Shown: positions 16,549 through 24,765 of the stretch, piece after piece
Layout: each line of letters opens with the position of its first letter
Numbering within the stretch: the first letter of the stretch is position 1
Assembly: GCA_016281315.1 (NCBI GenBank)
Contig: JAEEIJ010000015.1
Span: 1-64,000 of the forward strand
Origin: Bacteroidales bacterium
Lineage (GTDB): Bacteria; Bacteroidota; Bacteroidia; Bacteroidales; UBA932
Length of the DNA stretch: 64,000 nucleotides
Direction: 5' to 3'
Program-made: the position numbers and the translations under genes
The notes under the pieces: model-generated
Told to the model about the DNA's origin: nothing
Seen by the model: the letters and a program-made list of their open reading frames with translations, nothing else
Database searches by the model: none

Positions 16549-17468
16549 CGCTGGTCCAGCGCTTTGAGGAACTGCTCCATCTGCTCGTCGGAGTCGAAGC
16601 GGATGGTGAGGGAACCCTTGCCGTCGCGGCCGCGCTTGAGGGAGAGGTTGTCGCCGAAATAGCGGCCCACGTTCTCAAGGAGCCGGTAATACATCTCCGG
16701 GAGCTCACCGGGCTCGTTGGATTTCTCGGAAGGTTTTTCCTTCCCGAGCGCACGCACTTTTTCTTCAAGCTGACGCACCGAGAGGCCGTTTTTCACGATG
16801 AGGTCGCAAAGCATTTCCTGCGTGGCGGGATCTTCCACGGCGAGGAGCACCTTGGCGTGTCCCACGCTCACGAGGCCCACCTTGAGGTCGTGCTGCACCT
16901 TGGCGGGAAGTTTCAGCAGACGCAGCTGATTGGCCACCGAAGCGCGCTTCTTGCCCACCCGGTCCGCCATCTGCTCCTGCGTGAGGCGGCATTCCTCCAT
17001 CAGGCGCTGGAAACTCATCGCCACTTCGATGGGGTCCAGGTTTTCACGCTGGATGTTCTCCACGATGGCCATCTCCAGCATTCCCTGCTCAGAGGTGTCG
17101 CGTATATAGGCGGGAATCATATCCATCCCGGCCTGCATACAGGCGCGATAGCGGCGTTCCCCGCTGATGATCTGGTATTTGTCTCCCCGCCGGCGCACGG
17201 TGATGGGCTGGATGAGCCCGAGCGTGCGGATGGAATCGGAGAGTTCCTGCATCGCCTGCGTGTCGAAGCTCATACGGGGCTGGTAGGGGTTGGGTTCGAT
17301 GAGGTCCACCGGAATGCGGAGGATGTCGGCCGCCGCCTGCGGTTTGGTCTCGGCCGATACCACCTCTTTGTTGATATAGCCGACGGGTTTGCGGAGTTCG
17401 CTCAGGTCTTCATTGCCCAGAAGGGCACCCAGGCCTTTTCCAAGGCCGCGCGCGGGAGTACTAGCCAT
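16545..17468 (-). CDS. parB: Chromosome-partitioning protein ParB
   Basis: A 307-residue CTP-dependent DNA clamp. The N-terminal ParB/Sulfiredoxin-like domain contains IEPNPYQPRM and GERRYRACM (GxRRxxA CTP-binding motif) and VENIQRENLDPIE; a helix-turn-helix parS-binding segment (LTQEQMADRVGKKRASVANQ) follows; the C-terminal 50 residues form a dimer domain. It loads at parS and works with ParA. It overlaps parA by 8 bp. I found no parS match in this window. Confidence 0.93.
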   Translation of the reverse strand: MASTPARGLGKGLGALLGNEDLSELRKPVGYINKEVVSAETKPQAAADILRIPVDLIEPNPYQPRMSFDTQAMQELSDSIRTLGLIQPITVRRRGDKYQIISGERRYRACMQAGMDMIPAYIRDTSEQGMLEMAIVENIQRENLDPIEVAMSFQRLMEECRLTQEQMADRVGKKRASVANQLRLLKLPAKVQHDLKVGLVSVGHAKVLLAVEDPATQEMLCDLIVKNGLSVRQLEEKVRALGKEKPSEKSNEPGELPEMYYRLLENVGRYFGDNLSLKRGRDGKGSLTIRFDSDEQMEQFLKALDQR

Positions 17469-18240
17469 TGTCTTTCTCGTTTTTATCCAGGATTTCCTTT
17501 GCCAGATTCAGGTAGTTGGACGTGCCGTTGTTCATCACGTCGTACAGGATGATGGGTTTGCCGTAGCTGGGCGCCTCGCTCAGGCGGATGCTGCGCTGGA
17601 TGATGGTCTGGAACACCAGGTCCTTGAAATGTTCGCGCAGCTGGGCCACCACCTGGTTGTGCATCTTGGTGCGGCCGTCGAACATCGTGACCACAAAGCC
17701 TTCGATGGTGAGCACGGGATTGATGCCGTTCTGCACCAGCCGGATGGTCTGGATGAGCTTGGTAAGGCCCTCCAGGGCGAAGAATTCCGGCTGCACGGGA
17801 ATGATGACGGAATCCGCCGCCGTGAGGCAGTTCACCGTAATCAGGCCCAGGGAAGGGGAGCAGTCGATGATGATATAGTCGTAGTTGTCGCGGATGGGCG
17901 CCAGGGCTTTCTTCAGGACCGATTCGCGCTCCGGGACCTCCAGCAGCTCGATTTCCGCTCCAACCAGGTTGATGTGCGAGGGAATCATATGGAGCTTCTG
18001 GAGTTCCGTCTGGATGAGGGCGTCGGAGGCGGACAGCTTGCCGATGAGGATTTCGTAGAGCGTGCGCTCCTCTCCGTTCTCCGGGTCGAAGTTGAGGCCT
18101 GACGTGGTATTGGCCTGGGGATCCGCGTCGATGATGAGGACGTTTTTCTCCAGGACGGCCAGCGATGCGGCCAGGTTGATGGCCGTGGTGGTTTTGCCCA
18201 CACCGCCCTTCTGATTGGCTATAGCGATGATTTTACCCAT
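17461..18240 (-). CDS. parA: Chromosome-partitioning ATPase ParA (Soj)
   Basis: A 259-residue deviant Walker ATPase. The deviant P-loop KGGVGKTT is at residues 11-18, followed by the DADPQANTTSGL switch and the DCSPSLGL Walker B. The length is that of chromosomal Soj-type ParA without an N-terminal DNA-binding extension. I chose the ATG at 18240; a longer ORF to 18306 would read through the -7 box at 18261-18268. Its leader carries a 7-5-7 palindrome (18244-18262). Confidence 0.95.
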   Translation of the reverse strand: MGKIIAIANQKGGVGKTTTAINLAASLAVLEKNVLIIDADPQANTTSGLNFDPENGEERTLYEILIGKLSASDALIQTELQKLHMIPSHINLVGAEIELLEVPERESVLKKALAPIRDNYDYIIIDCSPSLGLITVNCLTAADSVIIPVQPEFFALEGLTKLIQTIRLVQNGINPVLTIEGFVVTMFDGRTKMHNQVVAQLREHFKDLVFQTIIQRSIRLSEAPSYGKPIILYDVMNNGTSNYLNLAKEILDKNEKDNG

Positions 18241-18243
18241 AGG

Positions 18244-18316
18244 TGTCTGTATTAAACAGACAAAGATAGACATTTTCCGCGGAATAACCGCGAAAATGTT
18301 CCACAAAATGTTCTAC
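18244..18316 (-). promoter_or_regulatory. parA promoter region with operators
   Basis: TATCTTTG (minus, 18268-18261) is the -7 element. A perfect palindrome TGTCTGT-N5-ACAGACA (18244-18262) covers the expected start site and ends 3 bases before the ATG. Upstream, an imperfect inverted repeat ATTTTCCGCGG-AATAA-CCGCGAAAAT (18272-18297) overlaps the -33 zone, followed by a tandem 12-mer AAAATGTTC[C/T]AC (18293-18316). ParA or ParB autoregulation is plausible but inferred. Confidence 0.5.
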
Positions 18317-18320
18317 AATT

Positions 18321-19970
18321 TTAAAGGGGGTCTACATCCAGGTGAATGTGGCCGATGTATTTATGCTCCTTTTCAAAGGCGGCGACGGCCGCGGCGATCT
18401 GCTGTTTGCGGCCTTTCAGGTATTTGTCGCGGGGAATGGTGACGCGGAGGATGCGGGCGTCTTCCCGGCCCTGAGGGGCATAGGGACCCAGGCACGGGCC
18501 GATGGAGCGGGCGAGCTTCGAGGAGAGAAAGGCAAGACGTTTAGGATTCTCGTCCAGCAGGCCGATGTCCACGAGCCGCGTCACGGGCGGATAGCCCACC
18601 GCCTGCCGTTCCGGCAGGAATACCCGGGCATCCTGCCCCTCCTGGAGCGCTTTGAAAACGGGATGCGAGGGCTCCCGCGTCTGGATGACCAGAAGGGAGG
18701 TGCGCAGCTGCAATTGCCGGAACACCTGCAGCGCGCGCTCGTCGCTGCGGAAATCCTCCTTACCCAGAAGACTGTCTGCCTGATGCACGGCGACAAGGCC
18801 GAAGGAACTGTCCTTCAAGGTTTTGAAACTGGCCGGCGTAGCCGTCACAAGCAGTTTGTCCGGGGCGGAAGGGAAGAAGGTCTTAAGCTCTGCGAGACTC
18901 TCCTCCTGCGCGGCCTTGTAGCGGGAAATCAGAAGCACCTTTTCCCGGCGCTCCAGACACGCCTGGACGGCCTGCAGCAACTTGAGGGAAAAACTGCCCT
19001 TCAGTCCCTTCTTGCGGGTTTCCGCCGAGAGATTTACAAGCTCCGTCTCACAGTAAAAGTCCCGCTTTAAATCAATGTATACAAACGCGCCTCTTTCAAC
19101 ATTATAAAGAGATTCCAAAGAGGGAGTAGAACTACCCAGCAATACATCGGAATGATGCACGAGCGAAAGGAGGATGGAGGCCTCGCGGGCGTGCAGCCGC
19201 GGGGCGGGAGAATCCTGTTTGTAGGCGCTTTCCTGCTCCTCGTGAACAATCACCAGCCCCAGGTTCCGATGCGGGAGGAAAAGGGCGCTCCGGGTTCCCA
19301 GCACCACATAGGGAGCCCCGCTGCGCACGGCCTTGGCCACATCCCGGCGGGCGGCGACCGTACGGCTGCTGTCGAAGCGGAGCACGCCCGGGATGCACGC
19401 GGCAAAACGGGCTTCCAGCTGACGGGAAAGCGTCACCTCCGGCACCAGGCAGAGGACGCTCTTCCCCTCAGAAAGGGTGCGTTCCGCCAGGTCCACGTAG
19501 ATGTCCGTCTTTTCATCGGCCCCTTCCAGGAGGACGGTCTTTCCTGCGCCGAAGCCCTGCAGAATGGCCTGGACAGCCGATTCCTGCGCGGAGGAAAGTA
19601 CCAACGCAGCCTCTTCAGACGCCGTTTCGGGGGCTTTGGTCCGGCGGGCGGTCACTTTTTCCGATTCCACCTGCCGCATCGGATAGGCCACTTTGTAGAC
19701 TTCTCCCACCGTGCAGAGGTAATAGGCGGCGAGCCGGCGCCAGAAATCGATTTCCTCCACGCCCACGGGAGGGAGTTCCGAGGGAACGGCCGACAATACC
19801 TTGAACCCTGCCTCGGGCACCACGTTCACGGCGCTCACCACCCCCACGTAATGCCGTCGGGCGAATACCAGGTCCACCCGGTCTCCCACGGCCGCTCCCT
19901 CGAGCTCATAATAGGGATCCCACTCCAGTTTGAGCGGTAAAATGACCTGTATGAAGGGTGTGGCGGGCAC
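18321..19970 (-). CDS. priA: PriA-like protein lacking ATPase motifs and zinc domain
   Basis: A 549-residue PriA homologue (normal length about 730-830). The N-terminal 3'-DNA-binding domain (1-60), LCLVPEVTLSRQL (173-185), LGTRSALFLPHRNLGLVIV, GSSTPSLESL and VGYPPVTRLVDI are clear PriA landmarks. However Walker A GVTGSGKT is reduced to GADEKT (150-155), the DEEH Walker B reads HEEQ (243-246), the arginine-finger motif QVAGRAGR is absent (RQLQLR near 418-423), and none of the zinc CxxC motifs remain. It cannot be a normal helicase; a structural or loading role is inferred. Start GTG at 19970 overlaps the upstream stop (TAGTG). Confidence 0.85.
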   Translation of the reverse strand: MPATPFIQVILPLKLEWDPYYELEGAAVGDRVDLVFARRHYVGVVSAVNVVPEAGFKVLSAVPSELPPVGVEEIDFWRRLAAYYLCTVGEVYKVAYPMRQVESEKVTARRTKAPETASEEAALVLSSAQESAVQAILQGFGAGKTVLLEGADEKTDIYVDLAERTLSEGKSVLCLVPEVTLSRQLEARFAACIPGVLRFDSSRTVAARRDVAKAVRSGAPYVVLGTRSALFLPHRNLGLVIVHEEQESAYKQDSPAPRLHAREASILLSLVHHSDVLLGSSTPSLESLYNVERGAFVYIDLKRDFYCETELVNLSAETRKKGLKGSFSLKLLQAVQACLERREKVLLISRYKAAQEESLAELKTFFPSAPDKLLVTATPASFKTLKDSSFGLVAVHQADSLLGKEDFRSDERALQVFRQLQLRTSLLVIQTREPSHPVFKALQEGQDARVFLPERQAVGYPPVTRLVDIGLLDENPKRLAFLSSKLARSIGPCLGPYAPQGREDARILRVTIPRDKYLKGRKQQIAAAVAAFEKEHKYIGHIHLDVDPL

Positions 19971-21118
19971 TAACGGAGACTCGCTTTCAGCCGAAGGATG
20001 CGGCGCACGCTTTCATCGATGCGCTCTTCCGTAAGGGTGCTGTCCACCTGGACGGCCTTCATCACGGCATCGAAGGCTTCGGTGAAATTCTTGGGCCCCA
20101 GGATGATATCGGCCCCGGCCTCAAGGCCCAGCAGGGTGGCCTGGGCGGGTTTGTACTGCCGGGTGATGGCTCCCATTCCCATTCCGTCCGTGATGATAAC
20201 TCCATCGTAGCCCAGTTCTCCGCGCAGTTTTTCCTGCAGGAGAACAGGGGAGAGCGTGGCCGGAATGGACGAGCCCGTGACGGCGGGCGCAGCAATATGG
20301 GCGGTCATTATCATAGGAACGTCCGCGGCGATGGCAGCCTTGAAGGGAAGCATCTCGCAGGCGAGCATTTCCTCCCAGCTTTTCCGGGTCTGGGCGTAGC
20401 CGTAATGGGTATCGGCCTTGGTGTCGCCGTGACCGGGGAAGTGCTTGACGCAGCCGGCTATGCCGGCCGCCTTGAGGCCTTTCAGACAGGCCACCACCAT
20501 CTCCGAAGCCACGGCTGGATCCGGTGAAAAAGCGCGCGTGCCGATGACGGGATTCGCCGGGTTGGTGTTTACATCGGCCACGGGAGCCAGGTCCACGTCG
20601 AAGCCGTAGCGTTTCAGATACCGGCCGATGGTGTTGCCGCATCGGCGGGCCTCATTCCGGTCTCCGGTTTTGCCGATGGTGCCCATCGGGGGGAATTTCT
20701 CCACCTGGAAGGCCGGATTGTTCGCGATGCGCGCCACCCGGCCGCCTTCTTCGTCGATATAGAGCAGGGGACTGCCGTTAAAAGCCTTCAACTGCTTTAC
20801 AAGCGTGTCCAGCTGGGGTTCGTCCTTGATATTGTGCGCGAAGAGAATGATGCCGCCCACGGGATATTGCCCGTTCACGCGCAGCATCTGGGGCGTCACC
20901 TCCTGCAGCTGGTTGTTGGCCAAATCTTCATAGCTCTCCCATTCCAGGGCTACGTCGAAGGCCTCCGGCCTCACGCAGAAGAGCTGGCCCACCTTTTCCC
21001 GGAGGGTCATCCCTTCCAGTTCCACCTCGATGGGATCCGGCAGGTCCGGCCCCTGGATCTGGTTGCAGGTACAGGAAACGGCCAGCGCGGCAAGCAGTAT
21101 TGCGGAAATCCTTTTCAT
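19970..21118 (-). CDS. Glycoside hydrolase family 3, NagZ-like lipoprotein
   Basis: A 382-residue GH3 enzyme with an SPII signal (lipobox AVSC, Cys16), so probably anchored in an envelope membrane. The NagZ-specific loop KHFPGHGDTKADTHYG, with catalytic His and Asp, and the nucleophile segment VIITDGMGMGAI are present, as is LLYIDEEGGRVARI. It should release N-acetylglucosamine from muropeptide-derived sugars. It is divergent from anmK, which acts on the other product, so the two form a peptidoglycan-recycling pair. The -7 box at 21127-21134 leaves only about 3-4 nt of leader. Confidence 0.88.
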   Translation of the reverse strand: MKRISAILLAALAVSCTCNQIQGPDLPDPIEVELEGMTLREKVGQLFCVRPEAFDVALEWESYEDLANNQLQEVTPQMLRVNGQYPVGGIILFAHNIKDEPQLDTLVKQLKAFNGSPLLYIDEEGGRVARIANNPAFQVEKFPPMGTIGKTGDRNEARRCGNTIGRYLKRYGFDVDLAPVADVNTNPANPVIGTRAFSPDPAVASEMVVACLKGLKAAGIAGCVKHFPGHGDTKADTHYGYAQTRKSWEEMLACEMLPFKAAIAADVPMIMTAHIAAPAVTGSSIPATLSPVLLQEKLRGELGYDGVIITDGMGMGAITRQYKPAQATLLGLEAGADIILGPKNFTEAFDAVMKAVQVDSTLTEERIDESVRRILRLKASLR

Positions 21119-21126
21119 AATCTTTA

Positions 21127-21170
21127 CAAAAATAGCGTTTTCCGCCGATATTTGCTATCTTAGCGGAAAA
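21127..21170. promoter_or_regulatory. Divergent nagZ-like/anmK promoter with inverted repeat
   Basis: Minus strand: TATTTTTG (21134-21127) 8 bases before the NagZ-like ATG. Plus strand: TATCTTAG near 21156-21163, a weaker -7 box, for anmK at 21184. Between them a perfect 8-bp inverted repeat TTTTCCGC-N17-GCGGAAAA (21138-21145 and 21163-21170) could be the operator of a shared regulator. Confidence 0.5.
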
Positions 21171-21183
21171 GAATGTCTGGAAA

Positions 21184-22248
21184 ATGAACTTCACCCTTCC
21201 CCTGCAGTGCGTGGGGCTGATGTCAGGGACATCGGCCGATGCCCTGGACGTCTGCTGCGCCACCTTCGACCGGCAGGAGGGCCGATGGTCCTTCCGCATC
21301 GACGCCGCCCGCTCCTATGACTACCCGCCGGATCTGCGCCGGACGCTGGTGCAGGAAGTGCAGCAGATGTCGGCCCGCGATTTCGTGGCCTTCCACAGCG
21401 CCTACGGCCGCTACCTGGGCGGACGGGTGAACGAGTTCCTCCGGGAAACCGGGCTGAAACCCCGCCTGGTCGCCTCTCACGGCAGCACGGTCTTCCACCA
21501 GCCGGGCCAGGGAATTATGTTCCAGATCGGGGACGGGGCCGCCATCGCGGCCGCAACCGGCATTCCCACCGTCTCGGATTTCCGCCGGCTGGACATTATG
21601 CTGGGCGGGCAGGGGGCGCCGCTTGTTCCCATCGGCGACAATCTCCTCTTCGGGGACTACGACTACTGCCTGAACATCGGCGGCTTCTCCAATATCTCCT
21701 ATAAGGAAGGGGAGAAACGCATCGCCTTCGACATTTCGCCGGTCAATTACGTCATCAACCGTTATTGCCGCGCCATCGGCCTGGAGATGGACCGGGACGG
21801 GGAAATCGCCGCCCGCGGCAAGGTGGACGCCAGGCTCCTGAAGGCCCTGGACGCCCTGGAGTATTACAGCCGGAAAGCCCCCAAATCCCTGGGACGCGAA
21901 TGGGTGGAAAGGGAAGTGTTCCCGCTGCTGGACGCCGCTCAGCTACCCCTGGAAGAGCTTCTGCGCACGTTCTACGAGCACTGCGCGGGGCAGCTCGCGC
22001 GGGTGGTCACTCCGGGCCGCCGCATCCTCGTCACCGGCGGCGGCGCTTTCAACAAGTTCCTCATCGGCCGGATGGAGACGCTGAGCCGCTGCCGGCTGGA
22101 AATCCCCGAACCCGCCATCATAGAGTTCAAGGAAGCCCTCATTTTCGCCTTCCTGGGGGTGCTTTACGCGCTGGACGAACCCTCCTGCCTCCGCAGCGTA
22201 ACGGGCGCCGCAAAGGACAACATCGGGGGGATGCTGTTCAAGGTTTAG
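21184..22248 (+). CDS. anmK: Anhydro-N-acetylmuramic acid kinase
   Basis: A 354-residue sugar kinase of the ASKHA fold that converts 1,6-anhydro-MurNAc to MurNAc-6-phosphate. The phosphate-1 motif GLMSGTSADALD is at residues 11-22, LVASHGSTVFH and LNIGGFSNIS follow, and the C-terminal adenosine loop is ILVTGGGAFNKFL. It is divergent from the NagZ-like gene, which completes the recycling route. It ends by overlapping the convergent mntP stop codon. Confidence 0.95.
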   Translation: MNFTLPLQCVGLMSGTSADALDVCCATFDRQEGRWSFRIDAARSYDYPPDLRRTLVQEVQQMSARDFVAFHSAYGRYLGGRVNEFLRETGLKPRLVASHGSTVFHQPGQGIMFQIGDGAAIAAATGIPTVSDFRRLDIMLGGQGAPLVPIGDNLLFGDYDYCLNIGGFSNISYKEGEKRIAFDISPVNYVINRYCRAIGLEMDRDGEIAARGKVDARLLKALDALEYYSRKAPKSLGREWVEREVFPLLDAAQLPLEELLRTFYEHCAGQLARVVTPGRRILVTGGGAFNKFLIGRMETLSRCRLEIPEPAIIEFKEALIFAFLGVLYALDEPSCLRSVTGAAKDNIGGMLFKV

Positions 22249-22811
22249 AGCAGGTGTTCGGCCAGGATCCGAAGGCCGATGCAGATGAGAATGATGCCGC
22301 CCAGCAGTTCCGGGCGCATTTTCCGGTTCACCGCTTCGCCGAAGCGTTCGCCCAGTAAATAACCCAGCAGGCTCATCAGGAAGGAAACTGCACCGATGGT
22401 CACCAGCGGCCAGATCATCTGCGCGATGGTTTCATACCCCGTGCAGGCGTAGGAAATACCAACCGCAAGGGCGTCGATGCTGGTGGCGACGGCCAGCAGG
22501 AGCTGCGTCTTCAAATGACGCGGGTTCAGCGAGGGCTCTTCCTCATCCTTGAAGGTATCCGCGATCATCTTTCCGCCGATGAGCGCGAGCATCGCGAAGG
22601 CGATCCAGTGGTCGTAGGCCTCGATCTGCTGGCTGAAGCGGCTGGTCAGGAGCCAGCCGATGAGAGGCATCAGGGCCTGGAAAAGGCCGAAGAGAAAGGC
22701 CAGACGCAGCATCACGCTCCAGACCCGCTTCCGCAGAATGACGGCACTCACCACCGATACGGCGAAGCAGTCCATCGCAAGGGCCAGGGCTATGAGGAGG
22801 CTTTCAATCAT
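22245..22811 (-). CDS. mntP: Manganese efflux pump MntP
   Basis: A 188-residue inner-membrane protein with six predicted helices in two repeats. The two conserved Asp-containing helices are ALAMDCFAVSV and ATSIDALAVGIS, the metal path in MntP. I chose the ATG at 22811 because it overlaps the symporter stop as ATGA; a longer ORF to 22853 is unnecessary. No yybP-ykoY riboswitch is visible because the gene is internal to an operon. Confidence 0.92.
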   Translation of the reverse strand: MIESLLIALALAMDCFAVSVVSAVILRKRVWSVMLRLAFLFGLFQALMPLIGWLLTSRFSQQIEAYDHWIAFAMLALIGGKMIADTFKDEEEPSLNPRHLKTQLLLAVATSIDALAVGISYACTGYETIAQMIWPLVTIGAVSFLMSLLGYLLGERFGEAVNRKMRPELLGGIILICIGLRILAEHLL

Positions 22812-24175
22812 TTCTTCTCGAAGTCTTTCAGCGCCTGGATGGCCTTCGGACACAGGATGAGGATGGAAATCACCGTCACCCAGGCCATCAGGCCCACGCC
22901 GATATCACCCAGCTGCCACACTACATCGGCCTCCCGGACGGCACCGAAGACCACCGCCCCCAGCATCAGGAACTGCAGGGCGCGGATGACGGCCTTCTCG
23001 CCTTTCTTTCCTTTAAAGAGATAGATGACGCTGGTCTCCGCATAGAAATAATAGGCCATCAGGGTGGTGAAGGCGAAAAAGACCATCGCCACGGAGACGA
23101 ACTGGCTGCCGAAGCCCGCAAATACGGTATCTACAGCGCTTTGCGTGTAACCCACGTAATTGTTCCCCAGCTGAGGCGCCCCGCCGAACAGGAGGTTTCC
23201 GTTCCCGTCCAGGATGTTGTAGGTGCCGGAAGTGAGGATCATCAGGGCCGTGGCGGTGCACACCAGCAGGGTGTCCACATACACGGAAAACGCCTGTGCA
23301 AGGCCCTGCTTGGCCGGATGATCCACGGCCGTGGCCGCCGAGACGATGGCGCCGGTACCCTGGCCGGCCTCGTTGGAGAAGATGCCGCGTTTGACGCCCA
23401 TCGCAATGGTGGAGCCGATGATGCCGCCGCAGACGGGATTGAGGCCGAAGGCGCCTTTGAAGATGGCGCCGAACACGGCGGGAACGTCCTGAATGTGACA
23501 GCCGATGACCACCAGGGCCAAAATGATATAGCCCAGGGCCATAAACGGCGTAATGAAGGAGGCCACGGTGGCGATGCGTTTGACGCCGCCCACTACGACG
23601 ATACCCAGCAGCACCGCCAGCGCGATGCCGGAGGTGAGGGGATTCACGAGAAAGGCGTTGGACATCGCCGATGACACCCCGTTGGACTGGACCGTCGTGA
23701 GGAATACGCCGCAGGCCAGGACGGTGATGATGGCGAAGGCGATGCTGAGCCAGCGCTGTCCCAGGCCCTTTTCGATGAAGGAGAAAGGACCGCCGCGATA
23801 GCCGGACTCGTGCTTGAACTGGTACAACTGCGCCAGGGTGCTTTCCACAAAGGCCGTGGAAGCGCCGAAGAAGGCTACCACCCACATCCAGAACACGGCG
23901 CCGGGACCGCCGAAGGCGATGGCCGTGGCTACGCCCACGATGTTCCCCGTTCCCACACGGCCCGAAAGGGCGATGCAGAAGGCCTGGAAGGAGGAAATTC
24001 CTTTTCCTTCGGCCTTTTTCCCGAAGAGGGAGCGCAGCATCGTACGGAAACGGCGCACCTGGACGAAACGCGTGCGGAAAGAAAAGTACAGCCCGGCCGC
24101 GATGAGCAGCACAACCAGGCCCGGATTCCACACGAGGGAATTGATTTGAGAGACAATCTTTTCCAAGTTGAGCAC
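22808..24175 (-). CDS. Sodium:alanine/amino acid symporter (AGCS family)
   Basis: A protein of about 455 residues with 10-11 transmembrane helices. The AGCS signature is SGRVGTGNIVGVATAIAFGGPGAVFW near residues 70-95, and GIFSNEAGQGTGAI follows. It imports alanine or glycine with sodium. The upstream-most start is a GTG at 24175 that lies inside the -7 box TATCTTTG (24182-24175), so it cannot be transcribed; the TTG at 24166, which begins LEKIVSQINSLVWNP, is a better start. It is co-transcribed with mntP. Confidence 0.88.
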   Translation of the reverse strand: MLNLEKIVSQINSLVWNPGLVVLLIAAGLYFSFRTRFVQVRRFRTMLRSLFGKKAEGKGISSFQAFCIALSGRVGTGNIVGVATAIAFGGPGAVFWMWVVAFFGASTAFVESTLAQLYQFKHESGYRGGPFSFIEKGLGQRWLSIAFAIITVLACGVFLTTVQSNGVSSAMSNAFLVNPLTSGIALAVLLGIVVVGGVKRIATVASFITPFMALGYIILALVVIGCHIQDVPAVFGAIFKGAFGLNPVCGGIIGSTIAMGVKRGIFSNEAGQGTGAIVSAATAVDHPAKQGLAQAFSVYVDTLLVCTATALMILTSGTYNILDGNGNLLFGGAPQLGNNYVGYTQSAVDTVFAGFGSQFVSVAMVFFAFTTLMAYYFYAETSVIYLFKGKKGEKAVIRALQFLMLGAVVFGAVREADVVWQLGDIGVGLMAWVTVISILILCPKAIQALKDFEKK

Positions 24176-24202
24176 AAAGATACGAATTTTTTCGTATGTT
24201 TG
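24175..24202. promoter_or_regulatory. Symmetric bidirectional promoter core
   Basis: The 28 bp read CAAA-GA-TACGAA-TTTT-TTCGTA-TG-TTTG. The central palindrome TACGAA-N4-TTCGTA provides the TA of a -7 box on each strand: TATCTTTG on minus (symporter) and TATGTTTG on plus (barrel gene). The plus ATG at 24208 is only 5 bases past the box, so the message is leaderless. The same arrangement recurs at 38925-38952. Confidence 0.7.
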
Positions 24203-24207
24203 TGATT

Positions 24208-24762
24208 ATGAAACGCATCCTCCTCCTCATAGCGCTGGCGCTCACGACAGCCTTATCGGCCCAAGGCCAGGACAAGTACCTAGTCCGCGTGGGAGCGGGC
24301 GATTCCCTCTTCGAGTCGCTGGTTTTCCATCCCGCGGCCGGCACCTCCCATTATACCTATTCCGGGCACTGGTTCGCCGATTTCCACTACAAACTCACCC
24401 GTGTGATCAGCGTGGGAGGCCAGCTGGACTGGCAGAGCATCTGCTGGGACCGGGAGGAAGACGCTTTCCGCTCCCGCAATTATGACCTTACGATCCTGCC
24501 CACCGTGCGTTTCACCTGGCTGAACAGGAAGTGGGTGCGGCTCTATTCCGGCCTGGGCGCGGGGCTGCTCATCGCCTTCGACAACGAGGGTGGCAGGGAA
24601 TTCGCACCGGCCTTCAACCTCAATTCCATCGGCATCCAGTTCGGCGACGGCCACTGGTGCGGCTCGGCGGACCTGGGTCTGATGGCCTCCCTGAAAAACG
24701 TCAATCACATTTATTACTTCGGCGCGCGCATCCTCAGCGTGGGCGTCAATTATCGCTGGTAG
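24208..24762 (+). CDS. Outer-membrane beta-barrel protein
   Basis: A 184-residue protein with a signal peptide (MKRILLLIALALTTALSAQG) and a body of alternating strands ending in Trp (NYRW). I chose the ATG at 24208 because the -7 box ends at 24202; the ATG at 24196 lies inside it. It heads a three-gene operon with a secreted hydrolase and a lipoprotein. No known function; probably an 8-stranded barrel. Confidence 0.72.
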   Translation: MKRILLLIALALTTALSAQGQDKYLVRVGAGDSLFESLVFHPAAGTSHYTYSGHWFADFHYKLTRVISVGGQLDWQSICWDREEDAFRSRNYDLTILPTVRFTWLNRKWVRLYSGLGAGLLIAFDNEGGREFAPAFNLNSIGIQFGDGHWCGSADLGLMASLKNVNHIYYFGARILSVGVNYRW

Positions 24763-24765
24763 CCT

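Noticed and set aside
18244..18316. parS site
   Set aside because: No sequence close to TGTTTCACGTGAAACA; the palindromes here are different.
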